From: Carnobacterium_A antarcticum
GTDB taxonomy: Bacteria > Bacillota > Bacilli > Lactobacillales > Carnobacteriaceae
Length of the DNA: 64,000 bases
Assembly (NCBI RefSeq): GCF_042658365.1
Contig: NZ_JBHSQC010000015.1
Reading direction: 5' to 3' (one strand)
In this document: piece by piece, positions 53,374-62,567 of the stretch
Numbering within the stretch: the first letter of the stretch is position 1
How the letters are laid out: every line of letters begins with the position of its first letter
Notes under the pieces: model-generated
Seen by the model: the letters and a program-made list of their open reading frames with translations, nothing else
What the model was told of the DNA's origin: nothing
The model's database searches: none
Translations under genes and position numbers: made by a program

Positions 53374-54203
53374 AAAAGAAAAAATTTAAACTCTCCAATC
53401 TTTATTTGATCTTGGTTTTTGCGGTTCTTTACGCTCCTATTTTTTATTTGATTTTTTACTCTTTTAATGCGGGCGGGGATATGAATCAGTTTAGCGGGTT
53501 TACTTGGGATAACTATACGGCTGTTTTTGAAGACGTTCGGTTGATTACAATTGTTTTGAATACATTCTTGGTAGCCTTATTGTCTTCTTTGATTGCAACT
53601 ATTGTTGGAACTTTTGGAGCATTGGCTATTTACTACACTAAGAAACGACAAACACGCAACGCACTTTTAAGTATGAACAATATCTTGATAGTTTCACCAG
53701 ATGTTATCATCGGAGCCAGCTTTCTGATTTTATTCACTTTCATTGGTTTTGGACTAGGTTTTGCTTCGGTATTGCTGGCTCATATTGCTTTTAGTATACC
53801 CATTGTGGTTTTAATGGTGTTGCCTAAATTAAAAGAAATGAACGATTCAATGATTATGGCAGCTCGTGATCTAGGGGCCAATAATTGGCAAGTATTGAGC
53901 AAAGTGATTTTGCCCAGCATTACACCAGGGATCCTAGCAGGATTTTTTATGGCATTTACGTATTCACTGGATGACTTTGCGGTAACATTTTTTGTAACAG
54001 GCAATGGGTTCACAACATTAGCAGTAGAAATCTATTCGAGGGCACGCCAAGGTGTTAGCTTGGAGATCAATGCATTAAGTGCGTTAATGTTTATCTTTTC
54101 GTTAATATTGGTTATTGGGTATTACTTTATCCAACAACACAATGTGACAAAAAAACAAAAAAATAAAAAATTGCATCAAACTGAGGCGGTGACTATGCGA
54201 TGA
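53370..54203 (+). CDS. potC: Spermidine/putrescine ABC transporter permease PotC
   Basis: The 277-residue second permease has six membrane segments. The EAA loop AARDLGANNWQVLSKVILP faces PotA. It overlaps potB and potD by 4 bp each, consistent with translational coupling. Confidence 0.95.
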   Translation: MKKKKFKLSNLYLILVFAVLYAPIFYLIFYSFNAGGDMNQFSGFTWDNYTAVFEDVRLITIVLNTFLVALLSSLIATIVGTFGALAIYYTKKRQTRNALLSMNNILIVSPDVIIGASFLILFTFIGFGLGFASVLLAHIAFSIPIVVLMVLPKLKEMNDSMIMAARDLGANNWQVLSKVILPSITPGILAGFFMAFTYSLDDFAVTFFVTGNGFTTLAVEIYSRARQGVSLEINALSALMFIFSLILVIGYYFIQQHNVTKKQKNKKLHQTEAVTMR

Positions 54204-55273
54204 AACGTTTGATCACTCTCGTATTATTGATTTTAATGGTTAGCGGCGGAATTTATTTTTCAGTCAGCCAACTCAATAAAGCGCAAGGCATTACATCTGA
54301 TAATACATTGAGTCTCTACAATTGGGGAGATTACATCGACCCAGCGTTGATCACAAAGTTTGAAAAAGAAACAGGCTATCGAGTTTCTTATGAGACTTTT
54401 GATTCGAATGAAGCCATGTACACTAAAATTGAACAAGGGGGGACAACTTACGATCTGGCTGTTCCCAGTGAATACATGATTCAACGGATGATCAAAGAAG
54501 ATTTATTGGTTAAATTAGATCATGAAAAAATAGCAGGGATGGCAAACTTAGATGAACAGTTTTTAAATAAAGCCTTTGATCCGGAAAATCAGTATTCGAT
54601 TCCGTATTTTTGGGGAACGTTGGGCATTATTTACAATGATAAATTTATCGCAGAAGACGCGATTCAGCATTGGGATGATTTATGGAACCCAGATTTGAAA
54701 AACGATGTGATGTTGATAGATGGAGCTCGTGAAATTATGGGATTATCCTTAAACAGTTTAGGCCATTCGTTAAATTCTAAGGATCAAACAGAGCTAGAAG
54801 CAGCAGCTGAAAAATTAGATGGTTTGACTCCTAATGTCAAAGCGATCGTCGCAGATGAAATAAAGATGTATATGATTCAAGAAGAAAGTTCTGTAGCGGT
54901 CACTTTTTCAGGTGAAGCTGCAGAAATGTTGGATGGAAATGATCGATTGCATTACGTTATCCCAAGCGAAGGTTCGAATGTTTGGTTTGATAACTTTGTG
55001 ATCCCTAAAACAGCTGAAAATTTGGACGCTGCTTATGCCTTTATCAATTTCATGTTGGAGCCGGAAAATGCAGCCCAAAATGCTGAGTATGTAGGGTACT
55101 CTACTCCAAATAAAGTCGCAATGGAATTGCTGCCAGATGAACTCACAGAAGATGAACAGTTTTATCCAGATTCAAAAACGATGGAAAATTTGGAAGTCTA
55201 TGAAGACTTAGGCAGAAAGTACATTGGCATTTATAATGACTTTTTCTTGGAATTTAAAATGCATCGAAATTAA
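54200..55273 (+). CDS. potD: Spermidine/putrescine ABC transporter binding protein PotD
   Basis: The 357-residue external receptor is anchored by an N-terminal signal/anchor (residues 3-22) without a clear lipobox Cys, unlike many lipoprotein receptors. The family opening LSLYNWGDYIDP and the ligand pocket segments YDLAVPSEYMI and WDDLWNP are clear. It ends before a terminator. Confidence 0.94.
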   Translation: MKRLITLVLLILMVSGGIYFSVSQLNKAQGITSDNTLSLYNWGDYIDPALITKFEKETGYRVSYETFDSNEAMYTKIEQGGTTYDLAVPSEYMIQRMIKEDLLVKLDHEKIAGMANLDEQFLNKAFDPENQYSIPYFWGTLGIIYNDKFIAEDAIQHWDDLWNPDLKNDVMLIDGAREIMGLSLNSLGHSLNSKDQTELEAAAEKLDGLTPNVKAIVADEIKMYMIQEESSVAVTFSGEAAEMLDGNDRLHYVIPSEGSNVWFDNFVIPKTAENLDAAYAFINFMLEPENAAQNAEYVGYSTPNKVAMELLPDELTEDEQFYPDSKTMENLEVYEDLGRKYIGIYNDFFLEFKMHRN

Positions 55274-55287
55274 TAACAGATAAGTTT

Positions 55288-55322
55288 AACACAATCTTCT
55301 TTAGTGGAAGATTGTGTTTTTT
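55288..55322 (+). terminator. Terminator of the pot operon
   Basis: AACACAATCTTC/GAAGATTGTGTT stem with Ts. Confidence 0.88.
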
Positions 55323-55424
55323 ACTGCTAAAAAAGTTGTGCTAGAATCTGAATGAATGACAAAATAATAATAAGTCAGCTGACTCAAAGAAAAAAATTGA
55401 AACCGAACAAATTTTAACGGATTA

Positions 55425-55433
55425 TGGTACAAT
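55425..55433 (+). promoter_or_regulatory. Extended -10 promoter of the ASCH gene
   Basis: TGG directly before TACAAT (55428-55433); no good -35. Confidence 0.45.
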
Positions 55434-55550
55434 ACTCTTTGATTGTTAGTTAGTATGAGTAGCTAAGTACGATGCATGAGACAGAAAAAAATTTACGAAA
55501 TGAACTTAATTTGCCTGTTTCACAGTATCGAGAAAAGTAAGGGTGGAGCA

Positions 55551-56009
55551 ATGATAAACGAATCAGCAAAAGAATTATGGGAGAATTTCAACCTGCAAAT
55601 CCCTAATTTGCCAAGTCATTATGAATTATTGTCATTCGGGGATAACGAAAGCACTGCAAATGAAGCAGCTGCATTGGTGTTAGAAGGTTTGAAAACGGCT
55701 AGGACGACGTTATTGTCAGAATACGAAGATAATGATCGACCAGTGCCGCAAAAAGGTGATTATTCCATTATTTTAGACGGCAATCAACAAGCGATTGGTG
55801 TAGTTCAAACATTGAAAGTTTCCATCATGCCGTTTGATGAAGTGACGGATGAGATAGCTTACGAAGAAGGTGAAGGCGACCGAACTTTGACGAACTGGCG
55901 TAAGGTTTATCAACCTTATTTTCAACATCAATGTGAAAATAAAAACCAACTGTTTTCAACGACAATGGAGATTGTCTGTGAACAATTTGAATTAGTGTAT
56001 GCAGCCTGA
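55551..56009 (+). CDS. ASCH domain-containing protein
   Basis: The 152-residue small PUA-like protein has ASCH features: LLSFGDNESTANEAAALVLEGLKTART near the start (core GDNESTANEAA), PQKGDYSIILDGNQQAIGV and EGEGDRTLTNW. The family may bind RNA or act on modified nucleosides. The ATG at 55551 follows GGGTGGAG; an in-frame ATG at 55476 has no RBS. It is 60 bp before rpiA, possibly one transcript. Confidence 0.88.
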   Translation: MINESAKELWENFNLQIPNLPSHYELLSFGDNESTANEAAALVLEGLKTARTTLLSEYEDNDRPVPQKGDYSIILDGNQQAIGVVQTLKVSIMPFDEVTDEIAYEEGEGDRTLTNWRKVYQPYFQHQCENKNQLFSTTMEIVCEQFELVYAA

Positions 56010-56069
56010 CAGCAAGAAGATGTGATGTGAATCTAGTACTTTCTGAAACAATTTAGGAGGAAAACAGAC

Positions 56070-56741
56070 ATGAATATCAAACAAATGGTTGGAGAAAAAG
56101 CAGCAGAGTATGTGAAAGACGGGATGGTCGTTGGACTGGGGACAGGTTCAACAGCTTATTATTTAGTTGAAGCACTGGGTCGGAGAGTGCAAGAAGGTTT
56201 GACGATGACTGGTGTAACGACTTCATTGCGTACCAAAGAACAAGCAGAAGCATTGGGCATTCCGTTAAAAGATTTAAATGATGTGAAAGAAATCGATTTG
56301 ACGATTGACGGAGCAGATGAGATCAGCAGCGATTACCAAGGCATAAAAGGCGGCGGTGGTGCTCATTTATTTGAAAAAATGGTAGCTGATCACTCTAAAA
56401 AAGTCATGTGGATCGTGGACAGCAGTAAAATGGTCGAAACGTTAGGTGCTTTCCCATTACCTATTGAAGTCGTGACGTTTGGTTACCAACAGCTATTTCG
56501 TTTATTTGAAGCAAAAGGGTACCAGCCGACTCTTCGTTTAGATGAAGCAGGCCAAACCTACATTACCGATGGCGGTCATTACATAATTGATTTGCATTTA
56601 GGGGAAATCAAACACCCTCATACACTGGCTGCTTGGTTAGATAGTTTAACAGGTGTGGTAGAGCACGGACTCTTTTTAGATCAGGTCGATACCATCTTGG
56701 TTGGGCATAAAGACAGTGTCGAAGTCATAACGGCTCGTTAA
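56070..56741 (+). CDS. rpiA: Ribose-5-phosphate isomerase A
   Basis: The 223-residue enzyme interconverts ribose 5-phosphate and ribulose 5-phosphate. VGLGTGSTAYYLVEAL, DLTIDGADEI and KGGGGAHLFEKM hold the substrate and catalytic residues. The following gene is pdp, whose product leads to ribose/deoxyribose phosphates, so the group serves nucleoside breakdown. Confidence 0.96.
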   Translation: MNIKQMVGEKAAEYVKDGMVVGLGTGSTAYYLVEALGRRVQEGLTMTGVTTSLRTKEQAEALGIPLKDLNDVKEIDLTIDGADEISSDYQGIKGGGGAHLFEKMVADHSKKVMWIVDSSKMVETLGAFPLPIEVVTFGYQQLFRLFEAKGYQPTLRLDEAGQTYITDGGHYIIDLHLGEIKHPHTLAAWLDSLTGVVEHGLFLDQVDTILVGHKDSVEVITAR

Positions 56742-56851
56742 GGTCAACCCGCCGATTTACGGTGGGTAAACTTTCAAAACCATTGAAACCGTTATCATTT
56801 CGTTGTATGATAAGATAAAAATGTAATAGCAACTAGAAGGGAATAGATAAG

Positions 56852-58153
56852 ATGAGAATAGTAGATTTGATTACTAAAAAACAACATGGGGAAGCATTAA
56901 CAACTGAGGAAATTGATTTTATGATACAAGGGTTTACAGCAGGAGACATTCCTGATTATCAAATGAGTGCGATGGCGATGGCCATCTATTTCAAAGATAT
57001 GAACGATCAAGAACGAAGCGACTTGACGATGAGCATCGTTCGTTCCGGCGAGACGATTGATTTATCCGCTATCCACGGCATAAAAGTAGACAAGCATTCT
57101 ACAGGCGGCGTAGGAGACACAACTACTTTAGTTTTGGCGCCTTTAGTGGCCAGCTTAGGAGTTCCAATCGCTAAAATGAGCGGGAGAGGGTTAGGCCATA
57201 CCGGCGGAACGATTGATAAGTTAGAAGCTATTCCTGGTTTTCATGTGGAGTTGACGGAAGAAAAATTTATTGAATTGGTGAACAAAAATAAAGTAGCGGT
57301 CGTGGGGCAATCGGGTAATTTAACCCCAGCCGATAAGAAATTGTATGCTTTGCGAGACGTCACAGGAACGGTCGATTCCATTCCATTGATCGCTAGTTCG
57401 ATCATGAGTAAAAAAATCGCTTCAGGTGCAGACGCTATTGTGTTGGATGTTAAAACTGGCGCGGGAGCATTCATGAAGACAACTGAAGACGCACGTGAAT
57501 TAGCTCATGCAATGGTAAAAATCGGTAAAATGGTGGGACGTGATACCATGGCCGTTATTTCAGATATGAGCCAACCATTAGGATTTGCTATTGGAAATGC
57601 TCTAGAAATCAAGGAAGCGATTGATACGTTAAATGGCCATGGCCCTGCGGACTTAGTCGATTTATGCTTAACGCTAGGCAGCCAAATGGTTCATTTAGCA
57701 GGAGTGGGAAGTGATTTGTCAGAAGCCAGAGCTTTACTGGAAGAAAATTTGACGAATGGAAAAGCATTGGAAAAATTCAAAGTTTTTGCTGCTTCTCAAG
57801 GTGGAGACATTTCAGTTATTGAGAATCCTGAATTATTGCCACAAGCCGCTTACGAAACAGAAGTTCTGGCTGATCGTGACGGAAAGTTGTCTCAAATTGT
57901 TGCCGACGGTCTAGGAGTAGCTGCGATGATGTTAGGAGCCGGCCGCGCCACAAAAGATAGCGAGATTGATTTAGCTGTTGGCCTGGTTTTGCATAAAAAA
58001 GTAGGAGACGCTGTAAAAAAAGGCGATCCTCTGCTAACAATTCATAGCAACCAACTAGAAATTCCTGAAGTAGAAGAAAAAATATGGGAAAGCTTAACCA
58101 TTTCAGAAGAGGCAGATCCTATTCCTTTGATTCACGAAGTTATAGTTGATTAA
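56852..58153 (+). CDS. pdp: Pyrimidine-nucleoside phosphorylase
   Basis: The 433-residue enzyme splits uridine or thymidine with phosphate. The family signature KMSGRGLGHTGGTIDKLE and the phosphate site KHSTGGVGD are present. It lies 110 bp after rpiA, with a possible promoter in between. A weak terminator follows. Confidence 0.95.
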   Translation: MRIVDLITKKQHGEALTTEEIDFMIQGFTAGDIPDYQMSAMAMAIYFKDMNDQERSDLTMSIVRSGETIDLSAIHGIKVDKHSTGGVGDTTTLVLAPLVASLGVPIAKMSGRGLGHTGGTIDKLEAIPGFHVELTEEKFIELVNKNKVAVVGQSGNLTPADKKLYALRDVTGTVDSIPLIASSIMSKKIASGADAIVLDVKTGAGAFMKTTEDARELAHAMVKIGKMVGRDTMAVISDMSQPLGFAIGNALEIKEAIDTLNGHGPADLVDLCLTLGSQMVHLAGVGSDLSEARALLEENLTNGKALEKFKVFAASQGGDISVIENPELLPQAAYETEVLADRDGKLSQIVADGLGVAAMMLGAGRATKDSEIDLAVGLVLHKKVGDAVKKGDPLLTIHSNQLEIPEVEEKIWESLTISEEADPIPLIHEVIVD

Positions 58154-58196
58154 ACTATTCACAATCAAAATTCAAAAAAGTATTGCTTAAAATGAA

Positions 58197-58241
58197 ATAA
58201 AAAGGTATTCTAACTATAATAGATAGATTGCCTTTTTATTT
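58197..58241 (+). terminator. Weak terminator after pdp
   Basis: AATAAAAAGG/CCTTTTTATT stem around a long loop, followed by Ts. Confidence 0.6.
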
Positions 58242-58332
58242 TTTGCGTTTACATGTGATTAGTTGAGCAATTAAACCGTAAGAAAAAGAGCGAAGTGATT
58301 ATACTGCTTGTTGAGCAGAGAGGAGAAAAGCA

Positions 58333-59148
58333 ATGTACACACCAGAAGAAATAATGGAGCTGGTTATCGCAACCGGCCAAAAAAAAATCAAAAAAACACT
58401 ACAAGCAAAATGGATTCTCGGTTTTTTAGGCGGAGCGTTGATTGCTTTGGGTTATTTAGGGTATGTGCGAGTAGCAGCACCTATGATCGAAGAGTGGGGT
58501 AGCTTAGCAACGTTTATTGGAGCGTGTGTTTTTCCGATAGGACTGATTTTGATTTTATTGGGAGGCGGAGAATTAGTTACCGGCAATATTATGGCCGTTT
58601 CTCTTGCTTGGTGGGATAAAAAAGTCACTACCAAAGAACTGTTAAAGAATTGGGCAGTGATTACGGCTGCTAATTTGATCGGAGCCGTAGCTGTTGCTTA
58701 TGTTTTTGGACATGTGCTCGGATTGACAAGTGCTGAGCCGTATTTGCAGGAAACCATTTTAATAGCACAAGCGAAAATCTCTGCCCATCCATTAGAAGCC
58801 TTTCTATCAGGGATTGGAGCTAACTGGTTTGTAGGAATGTCTTTATGGTTATGTTATGGAGCTAAAGATAGTATGGGGAAAATCATGGGAGTCTGGTTTC
58901 CGGTAATGACTTTTGTTGCGATCGGCTTTCAGCATAGTGTGGCGAATATGTTTATCATTCCAGCAGCTATTTTTGAAGGTGGCGCTACATGGAGCCAATT
59001 TATTGCTAATGTGGTTCCTGTTTATTTGGGAAATGTTGTAGGCGGGGCTATTTTTGTTTCGTTATTTTATTACCAAGCTTATCATCAAAAGGCGGCTGAG
59101 CCATTGGCTGAACCAGAGGCAACACTGCATACTATCATCAAAGAGTAA
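58333..59148 (+). CDS. Formate/nitrite transporter family channel
   Basis: The 271-residue pentameric channel family protein has six membrane segments. FNT motifs are GGGELVTGNIMAV, FLSGIGANWFVGMSLWLCYG (core GIGANW) and FQHSVANMF with the central His. It could export formate from anaerobic metabolism or carry nitrite or lactate. GAGGAG precedes the ATG. Confidence 0.92.
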   Translation: MYTPEEIMELVIATGQKKIKKTLQAKWILGFLGGALIALGYLGYVRVAAPMIEEWGSLATFIGACVFPIGLILILLGGGELVTGNIMAVSLAWWDKKVTTKELLKNWAVITAANLIGAVAVAYVFGHVLGLTSAEPYLQETILIAQAKISAHPLEAFLSGIGANWFVGMSLWLCYGAKDSMGKIMGVWFPVMTFVAIGFQHSVANMFIIPAAIFEGGATWSQFIANVVPVYLGNVVGGAIFVSLFYYQAYHQKAAEPLAEPEATLHTIIKE

Positions 59149-59159
59149 CGGAAAAATTA

Positions 59160-59216
59160 AAATGAACCAACAGATAAAATGAGCTTTCGTTTTATCTGTT
59201 GGTTCATTTTTTTTGG
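59160..59216. terminator. Bidirectional terminator
   Basis: AAAATGAACCAACAGATAAAA stem; it overlaps the stop of the convergent gene at 59204. Confidence 0.88.
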
Positions 59217-59422
59217 TCTTGATCAGGACCTACAAATAAATAGCGCAAGACAAGCAAGACAATGCTGAAGATACCGATAATCAAAATAAAACTCATTGTC
59301 GCATGTAAAACAGCCCAAAATCCTCCACGGATAATGAGATTTCTTAAGCCGGAAAAAAAGAAATAACTGATAAAGTACACGATACTCATTAAGAAACTGC
59401 CATAAACAATTCGTTTTAACAT
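59204..59422 (-). CDS. Small membrane protein, 72 aa
   Basis: The product has two hydrophobic segments (about 5-25 and 38-64) with a basic loop (RNLIIRG) and a charged tail (PDQDQKK). I do not recognise the family. The start at 59422 follows AAAGTGGG. It is convergent with the FNT channel and shares its terminator. Confidence 0.7.
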   Translation of the reverse strand: MLKRIVYGSFLMSIVYFISYFFFSGLRNLIIRGGFWAVLHATMSFILIIGIFSIVLLVLRYLFVGPDQDQKK

Positions 59423-59511
59423 ATTTAGCCCACTTTCAAAGGTTTACTATTGCTTTAGTATACCAAACAACTAAGGTGAGACAAAGCAGAACTGAGAGTG
59501 TGCGTACCTTA

Positions 59512-59660
59512 TGGACAGAGGCTTAAACTCTTTATGGTCCACAAAAGGGGTTTGCGTACCTTAAGTACAGAACTTTAGAGTTTTTACGGTCCTCAACTAG
59601 CATTATCCAATCCAATCGGATCTTTTCGGCTGTCGGCCGAAAAGCACAACTTAAAAGCTT
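59512..59660 (-). repeat. Intergenic repeat with TAAGGTACGCAAAC signature, copy 2, with tandem core
   Basis: On the reverse strand a hairpin pair (CTTTTTCGGC/GCCGAAAAG, then CCGAT/ATTGG) is followed by two tandem units of about 51 nt, each running GGACC-TAAA...TAAGGTACGCA. The same modules occur at 34168-34300 on the forward strand in another order. No intact reading frame was found. The rest of 59423-59776 holds only the promoter of azlC. Confidence 0.65.
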
Positions 59661-59731
59661 GTTACTAAGATGAGACATGGCAGAATCCACTAGAAAGTTT
59701 AAAAAGAAAAATGAAAAAATGATGAGAGTTG

Positions 59732-59740
59732 TGCTATACT
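59732..59740 (+). promoter_or_regulatory. Extended -10 promoter of azlCD
   Basis: TGC directly before TATACT (59735-59740), 37 bp before azlC. Confidence 0.55.
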
Positions 59741-59776
59741 TGCTGTTAAAGTTTACAAACCGAGAGGAGCAAGGAG

Positions 59777-60487
59777 ATGGAAAGACAAGTTTGGCAGGCA
59801 GGATTTAAATCGATTTATCCTGTGCTGATTGGGTACATACCTTTAGGAATGGCTTGTGGCATGCTATTATATGACGCTGGATTTTCTATTCCGGCTATTT
59901 TTCTGATGAGTTTATTGGTTTTTGCCGGTGCAAGCCAATTTATGGCTGCATCGATGGTTGTGATGGGGGTGACGGCATCAGCTATTATTACGATGGTTTT
60001 TTTCTTGAATTTACGACATTCATTAATGAGTTCTAGTATGTCGCGCTATGTTAAAAAAAGTTCGGTGCCCTTTATTTTGCTTTTCAGCCATACGTTAGCC
60101 GATGAAGCTTATGCCGTGAATTACAATCAATTTCAAAATCATGACTGGACAGCTCAGAAAGCATTAGCGGCTAATTTATGGGCTTATTTAACTTGGAGCA
60201 TCAGTACAGCTATTGGCGGGTGGATTGGCAGCACATTGGCGATCAATACGACCATTATGAATTACGTCTTGATCGCCATGTTTATTTATCTGCTAGTCAA
60301 TCAATTGGTTTCTAAACTAGTTGTTTTTGTCGGATTGTTTTCAGGAGTTGTCTCTATTATTTTGATGGTTGTATTGAAACACAACATTGCTCTCGTTATT
60401 GCAGCAATTTTAGCTTCTTTTGTCGGGTATTTTGCAGATAGCTACTTGACGAAAAAGAAAACCAAAGAAAAGGGGTGGGCACAATGA
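59777..60487 (+). CDS. azlC: AzlC family branched-chain amino-acid exporter, large subunit
   Basis: The 236-residue membrane protein has about seven hydrophobic segments. The family signature is FAGASQFMAASM, followed by LNLRHSLMSSS. It pairs with AzlD to export branched-chain amino acids or analogues, the reverse of BrnQ. GAGGAG precedes the ATG, and its stop overlaps azlD by 4 bp. Confidence 0.94.
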   Translation: MERQVWQAGFKSIYPVLIGYIPLGMACGMLLYDAGFSIPAIFLMSLLVFAGASQFMAASMVVMGVTASAIITMVFFLNLRHSLMSSSMSRYVKKSSVPFILLFSHTLADEAYAVNYNQFQNHDWTAQKALAANLWAYLTWSISTAIGGWIGSTLAINTTIMNYVLIAMFIYLLVNQLVSKLVVFVGLFSGVVSIILMVVLKHNIALVIAAILASFVGYFADSYLTKKKTKEKGWAQ

Positions 60488-60807
60488 ACTCAAATCCTTG
60501 GCTCCTGATTGTTGGTATGGCCATCGTCACTTATTTGCCGCGCATGATCCCGTTGTTAGTCTTGAGCAAACGAACGATTCCTGAAAAACTAGAGAAATGG
60601 ATGTCTTTTATTCCAGTTTCTATTTTTTCAGCTTTGATTTTTTCAGATATTTTTTTCTGGGAAGGGAAATTGAACTCAAATCCATTGATCAACGTTAAGC
60701 TGCTGCCTTCCATATTGGTTTTTATTTTTGCTTATTACACGAAAAATCTATTGTGGTCGATGGCTTTGGGAGTCTTGAGTATTACATTAATGGTGTATTT
60801 ATTTTAA
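60484..60807 (+). CDS. azlD: AzlD family branched-chain amino-acid exporter, small subunit
   Basis: The 107-residue partner of AzlC has three to four membrane segments. I chose the ATG at 60484, with AAGGGG upstream; it overlaps the azlC stop as ATGA. The MAIVTYLPRMIPLLVL start is typical. Confidence 0.94.
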   Translation: MNSNPWLLIVGMAIVTYLPRMIPLLVLSKRTIPEKLEKWMSFIPVSIFSALIFSDIFFWEGKLNSNPLINVKLLPSILVFIFAYYTKNLLWSMALGVLSITLMVYLF

Positions 60808-60908
60808 GCAGAGAGCGCGTTCAAAAATAAACATGCTGATGTACAGAAAATAGATAGTCTGACTTTGCTGTTCTTAAATGGCTTATTGCTCGTTTCAGCA
60901 GAAAATCA

Positions 60909-60917
60909 TGCTATAAT
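60909..60917 (+). promoter_or_regulatory. Extended -10 promoter of the thioesterase gene
   Basis: TGC directly before a perfect TATAAT (60912-60917). Confidence 0.6.
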
Positions 60918-60961
60918 TGGTGCTGAAGGAACAAGTATCAAGAATAGTTGGAGGAAAGAGA

Positions 60962-61498
60962 ATGACTGAAAAAATGAAACGAGAAACTAAAAAATGCATT
61001 CAGACAAAGGTAGTGCAAACGCATCGCGTTTTGCCATCCGATTTAAACCATCACCAAACTTTATTTGGCGGAAATTTAATGAGCTTGATTGACAATACAG
61101 CATCTATTTCAGCTGCACGTCATTCACGTGGTGTAACCGTTACAGCTTCAATGGACTCTCTTGATTTCTTACATCCTATTTATGGAAATCATTCGGTTTG
61201 CATTGAAAGTTATGTATCCGGAGTGGGGAAATCATCAATGGAAGTATTTTGTAAAATTATGGGAGAAGACTTGATGACTGGAGAACGCTATTTAGCGGCT
61301 ACTAGTTTCGTTACGTTTGTATCCATGAAAACAGAGTCGCATCCAAATGTACTCGTCCCTTTAATTGAACCGACGACAGAAGAAGAACGATTAGTCTGTG
61401 AAGGTTACCAGCAACGTCGTGAAAAGCGCATCAACAATCGTGATTTTAACGAACGCTTTGCCAATGCGATTTCTTATGAAGCTCCTTGGGAAGCATAA
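60962..61498 (+). CDS. Acyl-CoA thioesterase, hotdog fold
   Basis: The 178-residue protein starts at the ATG at 60962 after GGAGG. The hotdog helix reads NHHQTLFGGNLMSLIDNTASIS (core FGGNLMSLID), typical of YkhA/YciA-like acyl-CoA hydrolases. It may control medium- or long-chain acyl-CoA. A GNAT gene follows after 35 bp in the same direction. Confidence 0.92.
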   Translation: MTEKMKRETKKCIQTKVVQTHRVLPSDLNHHQTLFGGNLMSLIDNTASISAARHSRGVTVTASMDSLDFLHPIYGNHSVCIESYVSGVGKSSMEVFCKIMGEDLMTGERYLAATSFVTFVSMKTESHPNVLVPLIEPTTEEERLVCEGYQQRREKRINNRDFNERFANAISYEAPWEA

Positions 61499-61533
61499 AA
61501 AAATAAACAGTCGATTCATCAGGAGGGATAGCG

Positions 61534-62361
61534 TTGATTTATAAATGCATTGAAGATCATCGAGAGCTGCTGCTCAACTTTTTAGCGGTTGACCCCATCA
61601 TGAATTTATTTGTGATTGGAAACATCGAAACATATGGATTTGATTCACTTGATCAAGATGTCTGGGCTTACACAGATGACAGCAGTCAAATTACTGGGAT
61701 TTTGTTAAGATATAAAGAAAATGTCATTCCTGTTCATGGAGAAAATTTTGACGGGTTTGAAACGTTCCTGCCTTTGCTGCAAAGTTTAGATGAAATCACT
61801 GCTGTTAGCGGTGCAAGTTCGACCATTGAACAGTATGCTGAATTTTTACCTGAATTAGAATTGACAGAAACCACAATAGCTTTATGTCAAGATTTACTGG
61901 AAAGTCCCAAAAATATTGATTTAGTAGAACCACTGAAAAAAATTGGTATACCTGCTTACTTAACGTTTCAACAGGAATGTTTTGGGAAAACAACCGAGCA
62001 AGAGCTGCCTTTATTAGAAGCAATGAATGCAGACACAATTTTGATTCACGTAATCAAAAACGATAATGGAGAAATTCTTTCTGCTGGACGTTTGGCCGTA
62101 GAAACAGCCGAAGCTGGAATGATCATTGATATAGGAACGATTGAATCAGAACGAGGCAATGGGTATGCTTCAGCCATCATCGCTTCGCTTGTGCAGCATT
62201 GTCAGCAAAAAGGTAAAAAAGCTTGCTTGTTTTATAGCGATGCTAGCGCAGGCAGACTGTATCACCGTTTAGGTTTTCAAGATACTGAGTTGAAATGGAG
62301 TATGTTAAAGCCGAGAGAAGAAAAAGACAAGAAAACATTGTTTGAAGAATTAACCACTTAA
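61534..62361 (+). CDS. GNAT family N-acetyltransferase, long form
   Basis: The 275-residue protein has an N-terminal half of unclear fold (about 1-130). A GNAT domain follows, with IDIGTIESERGNGYASAII (core RGNGYA) and SAGRLYHRLGF. The TTG start has GGAGGG upstream. It is probably co-transcribed with the thioesterase and ends at a strong terminator. The substrate is unknown. Confidence 0.88.
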   Translation: MIYKCIEDHRELLLNFLAVDPIMNLFVIGNIETYGFDSLDQDVWAYTDDSSQITGILLRYKENVIPVHGENFDGFETFLPLLQSLDEITAVSGASSTIEQYAEFLPELELTETTIALCQDLLESPKNIDLVEPLKKIGIPAYLTFQQECFGKTTEQELPLLEAMNADTILIHVIKNDNGEILSAGRLAVETAEAGMIIDIGTIESERGNGYASAIIASLVQHCQQKGKKACLFYSDASAGRLYHRLGFQDTELKWSMLKPREEKDKKTLFEELTT

Positions 62362-62375
62362 AGGCTTCTGAACCT

Positions 62376-62429
62376 AAAAAAGCTTGAAACACCTTCCTTT
62401 TCAAACTGGGAATGTTTCAAGCTTTTTTT
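62376..62429 (+). terminator. Terminator of the thioesterase-GNAT genes
   Basis: AAAAAAGCTTGAAACA/TGTTTCAAGCTTTTTT stem. Confidence 0.9.
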
Positions 62430-62567
62430 GTTGCTATCTGAATCATTTTTAATTCAATTGAGTATACGGGGTAGCTTTAGTAAACAAAGACAAAAAACTC
62501 CCCATTTTGTTGTGTGCTTGTTGAAACAAACATCAAAAAAGAGAGTTAGTCATTATTCAATTCAGTA

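Noticed and set aside
59532..59679. Possible small protein in repeat copy 2, reverse strand
   Set aside because: A careful count shows five Ts in the hairpin arm, so the frame stops early.
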